Origin: Rhynchopus sp. YZ270_cl-10 | Lineage: Eukaryota; Euglenozoa; Diplonemea; Diplonemida; Diplonemidae | Reading direction: 5' to 3' | Assembly: GCA_964035575.1 (NCBI GenBank) | Contig: OZ037928.1 | Coordinates: forward strand, 806,001-870,000 | DNA: 64,000 nucleotides | Part shown: one piece after another, positions 1-9,159 of the stretch | How positions within the stretch are numbered: position 1 is the stretch's first letter | Layout of the letters: the number at the start of each line of letters is the position of its first letter | Made by a program: the position numbers and the translations under genes | The notes under the pieces: model-generated | What the model saw: only the letters and a program-made list of their open reading frames with translations | Database searches by the model: none | What the model was told of the DNA's origin: nothing

Positions 1-110
1 AAAAAAATGACCGGCTGTACCGTGGGGGGGTGGACACCCCTCCCCCAACCATGCAGTCCTACAAATCCATTTCGTGGTCTACATCTGATATTGCGGTACT
101 CCCTGACACA
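1..110 (+). repeat. Dispersed module R1, partial copy
   Basis: This is a copy of a dispersed module recognised by TGACCGGCTGTACC, then a GTGGACACCCC block, then CAACCATGCAGTCCTACAAA and CTACTCCCTG. Other copies start near 2710, 5313, 24570, 58925 and 63930. A fuller copy (58925-59125) begins near a GAAATACAAC/CAGTGTACC block and runs on into the hairpin module described at 8126. All copies I found have the same orientation. Function is unknown; nothing coding is seen. The rest of 1-305 is the downstream flank of the metacaspase-like gene and holds only T-rich sequence. Confidence 0.6.
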
Positions 111-305
111 TGATTGGCGGACATTATGTCAGTTGAACATGGTACTACTTATCATTGTACATAGCATCCCCATGTCTACAGGTCGCTGTGTATATCCTCT
201 CAAAGACAGCTTCTCCTGTACTCTCTTTTATTGATAAATTGTAGTATAGTTTTGTCTCGGTTGTGTTGCAACACCACGTACAAATGTCCACATTTTTTTT
301 TTCTT

Positions 306-3300
306 TCAGACAGCAATAGTTGGTAGCCGTGATGGGGAGTAATGGGCGTATTGCGAGCCAGATTGAGACGCGTTGTGCGCTTGCGCGCCTGCCCAGCGTG
401 TTCTGTGGGGGTCTTGCTGGTCGGGGAAGAATGTGACGTGCAGGGGGACGAAGGGGAAGCTGTACTGCCGGGGGCGGAGGAGACGGAGCAGCCCCGGGGT
501 GATGGGCCCGTTCCTGTCGATGACCAACACCTTGGCGGGCTCGCCTGAGCCGAGCAGTGCGTTGTTGCCGTGCTGCATCAGTTCGTTCACGACGTGGAGA
601 AACTGCTGTATGTTCGTCTGTGGCGAGAGCCCGTCCTCCTTCTCCACTGGCTGGAACAGCAGCTCATACTTAGAGGGGACACGAACCTGAGAAAATGTTG
701 TTTCATATATACATTCTTTTTCTAATGAAAAGAAGGTACAGAGGGTGCTAAAGAAGTACCCTTGCTTTTTTTTGTTTGCTTCTAAGATAATGAAAGAAAT
801 GATTAAGACATTATTTTCAAGCGAAAAATGGAGTTTTTGTCCACCGAAAGAAGAAAAAAAAGTTGGAAGATAGAAGTGTGAACCCACAGTGTTGGGGAAG
901 GTCACACCTACACGACCACGCTAGGTTGTGGAAACATTGCCAAAAAAAAAAAAAAAGTGAAGTTATTAATGCAGGCACCTCCGACTGACCCACTGTACAA
1001 TGCCAGAGCCATCCAGATTGAAAGCACAAAAAGTACCCTGCGGCCAACAGAAGATGTAAAAAGGAACCCTAAGTAGACCTACCCGTACCGTAAGAGAACG
1101 AGGGCGGTACACAACCGCTCGTCAGCCGGCGGGGAAAGAAAAAAAAAACGGTCAGTTCATAGGACCATGTGGTACTGAATGTGTTGTGGAGGGCTTTACA
1201 CTGAACGATCAACAGTTCTTGGACATATGACACCATACTGTGGTGTGGTCCAAAGGCGAAAAGTGAGGCCAGATAATCGCTACGCTGGATCTTTGACCTT
1301 CTTTTTTTTTTTTTTTTTGTATCTTTGTTTTGGTTTGTTTTGTTGTTTTAAACCCAACAAAGGTAGAGTTGAAATACAAAGCCCTCTCGTGAACAGTGTA
1401 TTAAAAAAAAAGTACATTTGGCCAAAACGACTAACAAGACGCTGTTTCACAAAAAGGGTAGAGAGAGAAAAATAATGAGGTTGTTCCCATACCGCCAACC
1501 AGTGGTGCCGTGATGTGCCCACCGCTGCAACTGACCCTGCAACTGGCTGTGGTGTCATGACCTGCTCGATGGGAACGCCGGACTGTGAAAATAATTGAAA
1601 CATTATTTTTTGAAAAAGATTGTCATAGCATCCGAACGCGGGAATTATGGAAAGAAAAAAAAAAAACAAAGTAAAGTTTACTGGTGTGATCACCCAAACG
1701 GATTACCCCGAAGGTGCTCCGCAAATCTTAATATAGCCCGAACCAGTTCTTCGTGGTTCTCCCGTGGGTTGTCCGTACCCCCTGAATCACACCATTTGCG
1801 AGGAAAATTTGTCATGGCGTTTTTTTTCCCCCTTTCAGAAATCACTTTATTTCACAGCACCGTGAAAAGCAAAGACCGGGATTTAGGACAAAATTCCCAA
1901 GCGTGAAAAAGACGAGAACCAGCCGAGATGGATGAGTTTGTTGAAGTGTGGCTAGATAATCGCCACGCTGGATCTTTATCCTTTCTTTTTTGTATCTTGT
2001 TTTGGTTTGTTTTTGTTGTTAAGCCCAACAAAGGTAGAGTTGCAGTTTTGCGGGAAAAACCCCCTCCATCTCTTTGTGTGTGGGCGGGGTAGGTGGGGTG
2101 CATACCTTAATCAATATATAGTCACTGATATCTTGTATCGGGATGCAGCGGTCCACGTCGCCGTTCGGGTCCAGAAGATAGATTGCGTCTCTCCCCACAA
2201 GCACGACCTGTAGGTGTTGTTGACATTTAATTTCCTCTTTTTGAAAATTTGGTTGTATTAGTGTAGCCACCCTAGACATAGTGTGCAGACGAACATTTTT
2301 GGTTCGTACGAACAAAATGTTCGTCGGTTTTGTTCGTCGATGTTCGTCGACGAACATCGACGAACAGGTCCCTGCCACAAGGGCAACCCACGACGAACAA
2401 CGACGAACATCGACGAACAAATTTTTTTTTTCCCCACGACGAACATCGACGAACATTTTGTTCGTCTGCACACTATGCCTAGAGTGTGCTTCACTATCCT
2501 TTTTTTAGATAAATTGTTGGAGTAGTGTAGTTGCCTCGGTTTGTGTTGCCACAGTTGTGCAATCTCCACTGTGTGTGTTTTTAGTGGTACTGGTGTGGCC
2601 GACAACCCCAAAATAGCAGATTTACATCAAGAGTAGTGCGCAAACAGCGGGTTTCTTAAGGATTTCCTTAAAGTCTGGACACAAACCCCCTAGTAGTTTA
2701 CAAAAAAAGTAGAGTTGAAATACAACAGCCCTTCTCATTAACAGTGTACCTTTGGTACAAAAAAAAAAAAAAAATGACACCCCTCCCCCAACCATGCAGT
2801 CCTACAAATCATTTACAATCTGATATTATGCTACTCCCTGCTTCCACTCATCAAATAAAAGGATTCATTGCAAAAAACGACATACCTTTGCTGTCGGCCA
2901 CAACACCACAGGGGAGGACTCTGCAGGGTTCGCTGCTGGGTCCACTGGCCTCACCTCGACACTGATGACCTCACTCGCAAAATATATTTCTGGGGTTGCC
3001 CCTGCAGCCGTGCTCCTGACCTCCAACAGATCTACCAACCCTTTAGACTCCAGGATCGACGGAGGCAACGCAGTCCGCAGCGTCGGCGGCGGCAACGGCT
3101 TCAACGAATTCGCGTATGGTGACGGCCCTGCGCTGCCCCCTTCCTCCCCCCTCCCCTCCTGCCCACCCCACTGCGCGGCCATCGGAGACCCAAACGGCCC
3201 CGCATCCTCCTTAAGGAACAGCGAGAAGAAGAGGTCCTGGGAGTTCCCCTGCGGGGTGGCGGCAACCTGGGGGAGTTGCCCTCCCGCGCCTTGGGTGCTG

Positions 3301-4835
3301 AGGACCACGTGCCTCATACCGGTTAAGACATCTTCAAATGTTGTGTTATATTCCACTTTGTCACCTACCTGCCCAGCCCGCTTCATCCCTGCTAAAGCAG
3401 AACACAACCCCGCCGCAATCCCTCCAGTCGCAACGCTTGTTGCCGCCGCGACTGACAAATCCCGGTACCCAGAAATCTGCACAATCTTCCCAGCACATTG
3501 CTGTTCGCTCTGCTCCATTGTCGCCTTCAACCCCCCTTCGATTGACACCTTCAATTTATATGGTAAATTCAATAGACAACCCCCAGCGCAAGCATCGCAA
3601 ACCACAGTTAAATTCACCCCATGCGTTAAAGCAGGGTAGAGGTGAGAGCCAAATTGAGGTTCGGTGATAACACCTCCCGAGGGATGGGTGGATGGGTCGA
3701 AGTCTAGGGGGTACATCACTTCATTGGGACCATCACGGAGGGAGTTCCCTGCGGCATGCTGTGCTGGGGATTGTCTGCAGTGACCGACATAAACTAATAA
3801 AAGGCTGTCCCCTTCTATGCAACCGGAAACCAGCCAATCTAAGGCAGATATGATATTCGCTCTCGTAGGTGATACTGCTGGTGTCCCAGCTCCAGAATCG
3901 CAGTCAGACAGAAGCAAAAAATTGTCTTGATGCAATGCAGAACCCCCTGAGGAACCAGCAGATTTGAAAAAACCTAGCCCTTCGAACGCTTTAACAACCA
4001 TCCTCGCATCATGCCCCGCTCTGGGAAGTTCGTGTTGTGTTCCGAGATAGCCTATCGCGATACACAGGCATTTGTTGAAAGGGTGGCTTCTTCGTTGTTG
4101 TTGTTGGTGCTGGCTAACCTGGTGGGGTTGTGGCTGTGGATGATAGGAGCTATGGGGCATTGTACTGCTATTCCTAAGATTCTGCGAAAAGGGAGGAGGA
4201 GGTGGTGGTGGTGTTTTCTGTGCCGCCTCTCGGTCCACAGTGTCCAACCCAGTCCCCGTTGTGTCTTCCTCATCAGCGCCAATCTCAGTAAGCTGCACCT
4301 CCCCATCCGGCTGGACACTCTCTTTTTCTGATAGTCTCCGCTCCTCTTTTTGCTCCTCAAAACGGAGGCGAGGACTGTAGTTTGCAGGTTTCCGAAGGGA
4401 GCAGTTCTTCTCTGTAAGGGGGGCCGCCCCGTTTCGATCGATCACCGCTAAATTCCGACCAGACAGTTCACATATCAACCGCACAATATCTCTTGCATCG
4501 GTCGATGCTGCCGCCCCCTTTTCCATAATTGCAGTTTGATGAAAAAGCAGGTCGGGCTCCCCCGAGGTACTCTCCATCGCGAGACGGAGGAAGATACCAG
4601 AGTCCTGTTGTTGTGTCTCAGCCCGAGCGATGTCTGTATAAGCCACCAACCGCCGCACCCTCTTCCCATCCATCAAACACAATTTCTGTCGAAACAGCAA
4701 CAACGTCCTTGCCTGCCGCTTTCCCTTAGAGGACACCTTTTCCACTTCTCTACAGGCATATACTTTAACCCCTTCGGCAGTAAACATCGCGTTTTTACCT
4801 ATGGCTTGAACCGGTTCACATTTTGATCGAACCAT
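306..4835 (-). CDS. Metacaspase-like protein with PH-like modules at both ends (3 exons)
   Basis: Predicted exons are 4835-2886, 2207-2106 and 686-306, all phase 0 with GTATG donors and CAG acceptors, giving about 810 residues. The start is the ATG at 4835, after a long pyrimidine tract. Residues about 250-430 form a caspase-like p20 domain: CLCIAIGYLG, AGHDARMVVKAFEGLGF, a YVGHC motif (candidate catalytic His352) and CDACAGGCLLNLPY (candidate Cys416). Metacaspases normally have GHG and D-x-C-H-S-G, so the surroundings of both residues are altered and activity is uncertain. Residues about 22-130 look like a PH-like fold ending in VIDRNG (131-136). Exons 1-3 near the C-terminus repeat that pattern and again end in VIDRNG (739-744). 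A proline-rich linker (208-215) and a Gln-rich stretch separate the first module from the peptidase. The likely role is a calcium- or lipid-linked cysteine peptidase or a scaffolding pseudo-peptidase; this is inferred. Confidence 0.8.
687..2105 (-). other. Intron 2 of the metacaspase-like gene, filled with repeats
   Basis: The intron holds a 110-bp block seen twice (about 1271-1380 and 1951-2050, recognised by AGATAATCGC, ACGCTGGATCTTT and a later CCCAACAAAGGTAGAGTTG), an MITE of the TGGTGTGAT family at 1682-1794, and a 65-bp block at 708-772 that recurs at 27113-27180 beyond the 5' end of the SEC12-ZIP gene. Several A or T runs punctuate it. No coding potential is seen. Confidence 0.6.
1682..1794. 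mobile_element. MITE with TGGTGTGAT termini (copy 1)
   Basis: The termini are TGGTGTGATCACC and AATCACACCA. The flanking 5-mers TTTAC and TTTGC may be a slightly diverged target duplication. The interior matches the element at 5337-5460 through CCGAAGGTGCTCCGCAAAT and GGGTTGTCCGTACCCCC. A partial third copy lies near 55739-55850. Confidence 0.6.
2276..2478. mobile_element. Foldback MITE, CTAG target site, GACGAACATC core (copy 1)
   Basis: The element is bounded by CTAG at 2272-2275 and 2479-2482. Its terminal inverted repeats are RCATAGTGTGCAGACGAACA. The interior is built from short palindromic blocks of TTCGTCGA/CGACGAACAT. It sits inside a copy of module R2, whose uninterrupted form (CCACCCTAGAGTGTGCTCCAC, for example at 21237) shows the empty site. 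It lies in intron 1 of the metacaspase-like gene. Confidence 0.8.
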
Positions 4836-5336
4836 TTTAAGGGGGGAAAAAAGGGTTTATATTAGGGGAGAAAAAGAGAGAGAGAGAAAGAGAAACAGAA
4901 GGAAGGGTTTAAAAATTCCTCTCCTTTTTTGTAAGAGCTTGTTGGAAAGAAAGAAGAGAAACAAAAAAATGAAAAAAATAACGTTGATGATGATGTGCGA
5001 TGAAAGAGGTTGGATATAATAAAATAAACTTCTAAAAAAAACTGAAAAGAGAGAAACGACAAAAAAAATGTACAATGTGGGAAGGGTGGGGTAACTTCTT
5101 TTTTTTTTTTTTGGGTAGGTTTTGGAACCCACCCAAAAAAAAAAAAAAGTGAGAGGAAAAGGAGGAAAGAGGGGGGTGTGTATTTGTGTGGTGGCGTCGT
5201 GTCCACACCAGGCGGACCCCGCTTGTTTTTTTTTTTGTCTGTTGGGGTGGGTGTGGGTGGGAGAAAGGGAGGAGATAATAGTAGTAATGACGAAGGGGTA
5301 GCAAAAAAAAAAAAAAGTTGACTTGAAATACAACAA
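4836..5336 (-). other. Purine-rich upstream region (pyrimidine-rich on the coding strand)
   Basis: On the minus strand this is a long C/T tract directly upstream of the metacaspase-like start (4857-4920 is nearly pure), with several A/T runs. It could serve as a promoter or trans-splicing tract. No ORF here looks like a protein. Confidence 0.35.
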
Positions 5337-5460
5337 TGGTGTGATCACCCAAACGGATTCCCCGTGGTTCCCCCGAAGGTGCTCCGCAAATATTAATATA
5401 GCCCGAAACAGTTCTCCGTGGTTCTTCCGTGGGTTGTCCGTACCCCCCTGAATCACACCA
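5337..5460. mobile_element. MITE with TGGTGTGAT termini (copy 2) inserted in module R1
   Basis: The termini TGGTGTGATCACC and GAATCACACCA are flanked on both sides by AACAA (5332-5336 and 5461-5465), a clean 5-bp target duplication. The host sequence is a copy of R1, whose unbroken form reads GAAATACAACA then CCTCTCATTAACAGTGTACC. Confidence 0.75.
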
Positions 5461-5524
5461 AACAACCTCTCATTAACAGTGTACCTTTGGTACAAAAAAT
5501 GACCGGCTGTACCGGGGGAACTAG

Positions 5525-5677
5525 GTTGTATTATACGTGTTCGGCCCCGACCGAATACCGCATTATACGGTAGTATACAGTATTATACAGAATTATACGG
5601 TGCCATACGGTGCTGCTGGGGACCGCATACCGTATAATTCGTATAATTAATTATGCGAATTATTCGAATTTTACAAC
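5525..5677. mobile_element. Foldback element, CTAG target site, TTATAC-rich core
   Basis: CTAG lies at 5521-5524 and 5678-5681, and the inner ends GTTGTA and TACAAC are inverted. The core consists of short A/T palindromes such as ACGGTA, TATAC and AATTCG. It splits the same R1 copy as the MITE at 5337: R1 resumes at GGTGGGGAGTGGACACC. The CTAG target and palindromic core resemble the elements at 2276 and 20357, although the sequence differs. Confidence 0.65.
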
Positions 5678-5945
5678 CTAGGTGGGGAGTGGACACCCCC
5701 AACCATGCAGTCCTACAAATCCATTTTCGTGGTGTACAATCTGTTATTGTGCTACTCCCTGCTTCACTATCAGAGCAATGGAAAGGACGAAAATAAAACA
5801 TTCTTTTTTTTTTTTTGTTGTTGCTTTGCGAGATGGGGAGGGGATGGGGATGGGGTATCAAATGTGTTAGCCATTTTTTTTTTCTTTTTTTTTTTTTTTT
5901 TTTTTTGAAAATTTGGTTGTAGTGTATGTAGCCACTTAGAGTTGT

Positions 5946-7062
5946 CAGGCCTAAAGCTAAATAGGGGGGTCCGGGAGGCCAAATGTCCAAAAAGGGAGCA
6001 AATAAAGGGGGGGAATTGGGGGTACGTTTTTGGGCTCCAAAAGCCTCCATATTTGCATTTTTGAGCTCAACCCAGTCTGCGGTGGGGTCAATATGAAAAA
6101 ATGGACAAAATTTTAGTGACTTAAATTTTCGCAAAATATGAACCCATACTCGTAAACAAGGGTCATTTTCAGGAAAATTCGGAAAATTCCGAGATTTGGA
6201 AGCAATTTTTCTCCTGAAAATCAGTGGGTTTTCAGCCCCAAAACATACCGCGATTGGAATTTCCGGAATCCGTCCGCGCTGTGGTGGGGTCACTTTGCCG
6301 AAATGGCCAATTTTTTGGTTTTGGTCAAAATCCATGTGGGTAAAGAGGGCCAATGTAAATCCCACAACCAGATTTTCTCTCCCTGATCCTGACGTCTTGC
6401 ATGAAAATGCGCGAAAACACCGGCATTTGCATTTTCGGAATCCGTCCGTTCTGTGGTGGGGTCAATTTGCCGAAATGGACAAGTTCTTGGTTTTGGTCAA
6501 AACCCGTCAGTGTAAGGTAAAGGGGGCAAGTGTTTGCCTGTAGAAACTGGAAGGGAACAGGCGGCGCCGCAGGCGCACGGTAACCAACTTTTTTTTCCCC
6601 CTTTTCTTTTTTCTCCTCTTTCTTTTGACTTTCCGAGCCAATTGCGTTCCACGGCGGGGTCACATGTACATGCAAGTCCACTATGTGGTGGTCTTACTCA
6701 ACAATATTAGAACTTCTGGTTTCTTAATGAAATCCCCGTACTGCAAAAAAAAAACGTTCCTACCAAAACCCCCAAAAATCCCGGGATGAGGGATGGACTT
6801 TAGCGCGAGCCCTGGTGCCGCCGCAGGCGGCTTTTTTTTTTTACAAACCATCCCAAAAAGGCTGTTTTTCGACGATTTGACACTCGATCTTTTCATATAT
6901 TTTTTTTACGGTCACTTTAGTCACCAAACTTACCCCCTAAGTAGCCTGCGGCCTTCGTGCAAATAAAGGGGGGGAACCAGTACTTTTTCTTCGTGCAAAT
7001 AAAGGGGGGGAACTCATTTTCAAAAATGTCGGGAGAAAGGAGGCGATTTAGCTTTTGGCCTG
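5946..7062. mobile_element. Non-autonomous hAT-like element H3 (1117 bp)
   Basis: The termini CAGGCCTAAAGCTAAAT and ATTTAGCTTTTGGCCTG are imperfect inverted repeats. An 8-bp duplication AGAGTTGT flanks them (5938-5945 and 7063-7070). The 8-bp target duplication and CAGG start are typical of the hAT superfamily. No transposase is visible. The interior repeats a motif around CCGAAATGGACAA and GGAATCCGTCCG, part of which also occurs at 33424-33495. Confidence 0.75.
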
Positions 7063-8125
7063 AGAGTTGTGTTCCACTTTTTTTTTTTTAGGTCTTGCTG
7101 TTTTTGCTGGCAAATTGTATTTGTTGTTGGTACAGTATTAATCAGTAGATGCTCTTTCTCTCTCTCTCTCACCCTTCTGCCCTTCCACACAAGCCAATAA
7201 GAAACCTTTACGCCAGCATAAGACCAAAGGGATTCATCGGCAGAGTGCAGACAGGGTGGAAGGAAACGATTAATGGTGCTCCGGGAGGGGTCGATATTGA
7301 CAGATCACTGACACAGGGACTTTATATACACCCCCCCTGATATTGACAGGTCGTTGACCGACTTCCGAAAGCACCAATTAAGATACTATTTTCAATCGAA
7401 AGATGGTGTTTTTTTTTTTTCCTGTCCAGCGTCTCCTCTCGTTTTTGAATAAAAAATCTTTTGTATTTTTTTTTTTTTTTGCAAATAAAAAGTAGGGTTC
7501 AGCCAGAAGAAGAAAACAAATGCTCAGAAGATGAAATAGACACATATCTTCAGAAAGAAAAATCAAATTTTTGCTTCTTTTTTTTTTTTTGAAAAAAAAA
7601 AAAATCAAATGTCAAAGAAAAAAGTGTTATTTTGTTACCCTCCCATACCAATGGAATAATAGGATCAATGAGTGGGAGGAAGGAGAACACGGTGACCATA
7701 TACCCCCATACACCCCGGCGGTCCCATGCTAAGTGACAAAGAGAAAAAAAAACACACACACACAGCACGTTACCGGTACACATGGTCACTATGATAGGTT
7801 AGATCCTACCGCCCGACTCCTCCTTTTTTCCCCCTCTTTTTCCAATGGCTTTACACGATGAAGTCAGTTACATTACATTGTGAAGTTACGTTCCATGTGG
7901 AAAAAAAACCCCCGTTACATGAAAATTACATTTACTTCCCTCGTGTACCTACCCCTTATCCCTCCCCCCTTCCCACCCCCCACTGGGAGAAAACATAAAT
8001 TATGGTCCCCGTTTGACCACCCCATTTTGAAAAGAAAAGAGTGAAAGAGAGTGCAATAACGCCTTCACCGTTCACCGGCGGGCTAAAAAAAAAAGGGGGG
8101 GAGAGAAGAAAAAAATGAAAAGTTT

Positions 8126-8162
8126 ATAAGATGATCCTAAGCCTCTCGTGCTTAGTCACCTT
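8126..8162 (+). repeat. Hairpin module (TATAAGATGATCCTAAGC...GCTTAGTCACC)
   Basis: A 37-bp module with a perfect 6-bp stem, CTAAGC and GCTTAG, around the loop CTCTCGT. It is preceded by TTATAAGATGA and followed by TCACCTT. Other copies lie near 8180, 8535, 16757, 19433, 21689, 47907, 59090, 63697 and 63888. Every copy found has this orientation, opposite to the genes. It may be an end-structure of a SINE or composite element or a conserved RNA stem; the function is not known. Confidence 0.6.
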
Positions 8163-8319
8163 AATAAAAAAAATAGATAGTTTATAAGATGAACCTAAGT
8201 CTCGTGTCTCAGTCACCTATAAAACCCCTTTGGGTAATTGTGTCCAAAAAGGGGAGGGGGAACCAGTAGGTTGGGTAGATGAGTGTACTGGTGAGACACA
8301 ACGGGGTGGGGAGAAAAAG

Positions 8320-8520
8320 AGATCGGGTCTTTTGTTTGTGCGCTCAAAGCCGGGAAACAAAAAAAAAGGTGGAAAAAAAAGTGCGTTAATCTGAAGCATG
8401 ATTGTGGTTAATTGAGTACTCAAAGAAAACAAGGAAGCTTCTGTCTTTTTTTTCAATCCGTTTTTGTTTTGCCCTGCAGCGCTTTGCCTCCAATAGAATT
8501 TGACAACAAGTTGTTTTATC
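8320..8520 (+). repeat. Left arm of an inverted duplication flanking the E1 gene
   Basis: This block (GTGCGCTCAAAGCCGGGAAAC, TTAATTGAGTACTCAAAG, GCCCTGCAGCGCTTTGCCTC, GACAACAAGTTGTTTTA) recurs on the opposite strand at about 13922-14130 with scattered differences. The two arms enclose the E1 gene. Confidence 0.65.
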
Positions 8521-8876
8521 AAAAGAGAAAAGGTTTATAAGATGATCCTAAGCCTCTCGTGCTTAGTCACCTTATCATAAAAAAGTATGAAACTAAAGTA
8601 CACCACCCATTCACCGAATGTCGTCCCCTTTTGTGTGGAGTTGTGCAATCTCCACTGTTTTATTTTCCTTTTACCTTTTTTTTTTTTGTGTTTCCTTTGT
8701 TTTGAAATAGTGTAGTTGCCACGTTTGTATTTTTTTTTTTTTTTTCCTTTTCTTTGTCCCCGTTTATTTTGCACATTACCGGCATTCTTCTCCTGTTGCA
8801 TCACTAATCGTGGATCAAAAGAAAAACGAAATAATTAAATTGGTGTTTCCGGCATTTAGTTTTTCCTTTTTTTTTT

Positions 8877-8927
8877 TTGAAAACTTGGTTGTATTAGTGT
8901 AGACACCCGAGGATGAACTCCACTATT
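8877..8927 (+). repeat. Dispersed module R2
   Basis: A 48-bp module reading GAAAACTTGGTTGTATTAG, TGTAGACACCCGAGGATGAA, CTCCACTA. A second form ends in GCCACCCTAGAGTGTGCTCC. Copies were found near 2242, 5907, 8877, 9414, 10902, 16441, 19095, 21211, 24347, 24424, 24477, 57244, 59842 and 61788. All have the same orientation. Several lie in introns within about 120 bp of the 3' splice site (E1 introns 1 and 3, SEC12-ZIP intron 3, metacaspase intron 1). Confidence 0.65.
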
Positions 8928-9159
8928 TTTTTTTTGCATTTTACATTCACAGCAAAATAACTTCGTTGGAGAGAGGCAGAGTGTTCCCTTCCCATCCCCC
9001 CTTCTCCCTTTCTTCATTTCTTTCAATAAAATTGTTGAAATCGTGTAGTTTTTTTCAAAAAAAAAAAAAAAATACGTTCACAAAAATTGTGTTATAAAAC
9101 AGTGTGCATTCAAAAAAAAAACAAAAAATACACACACATCCACAGCCCCCCTCGCTCTC

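Larger units (their letters stand above)
7071..9159. other. Gene-free repeat-rich interval
   Basis: I see no gene here. The interval holds A/T runs, three copies of the hairpin module (8126, 8180, 8535), one R2 copy (8877), a block at 8320-8520 that recurs inverted at 13922-14130, and the 3' flank of the E1 gene. Confidence 0.5.

Noticed and set aside
2965-3639. A 224-residue plus-strand frame opposite the metacaspase-like gene
   Set aside because: Antisense of the conserved exon, with no domain of its own.
5583-6681. A 260-residue frame and neighbours inside H3 (FDQNQ...HFGK...PPQ repeats)
   Set aside because: They come from internal DNA repeats of the element; no transposase motif or sound start was seen.
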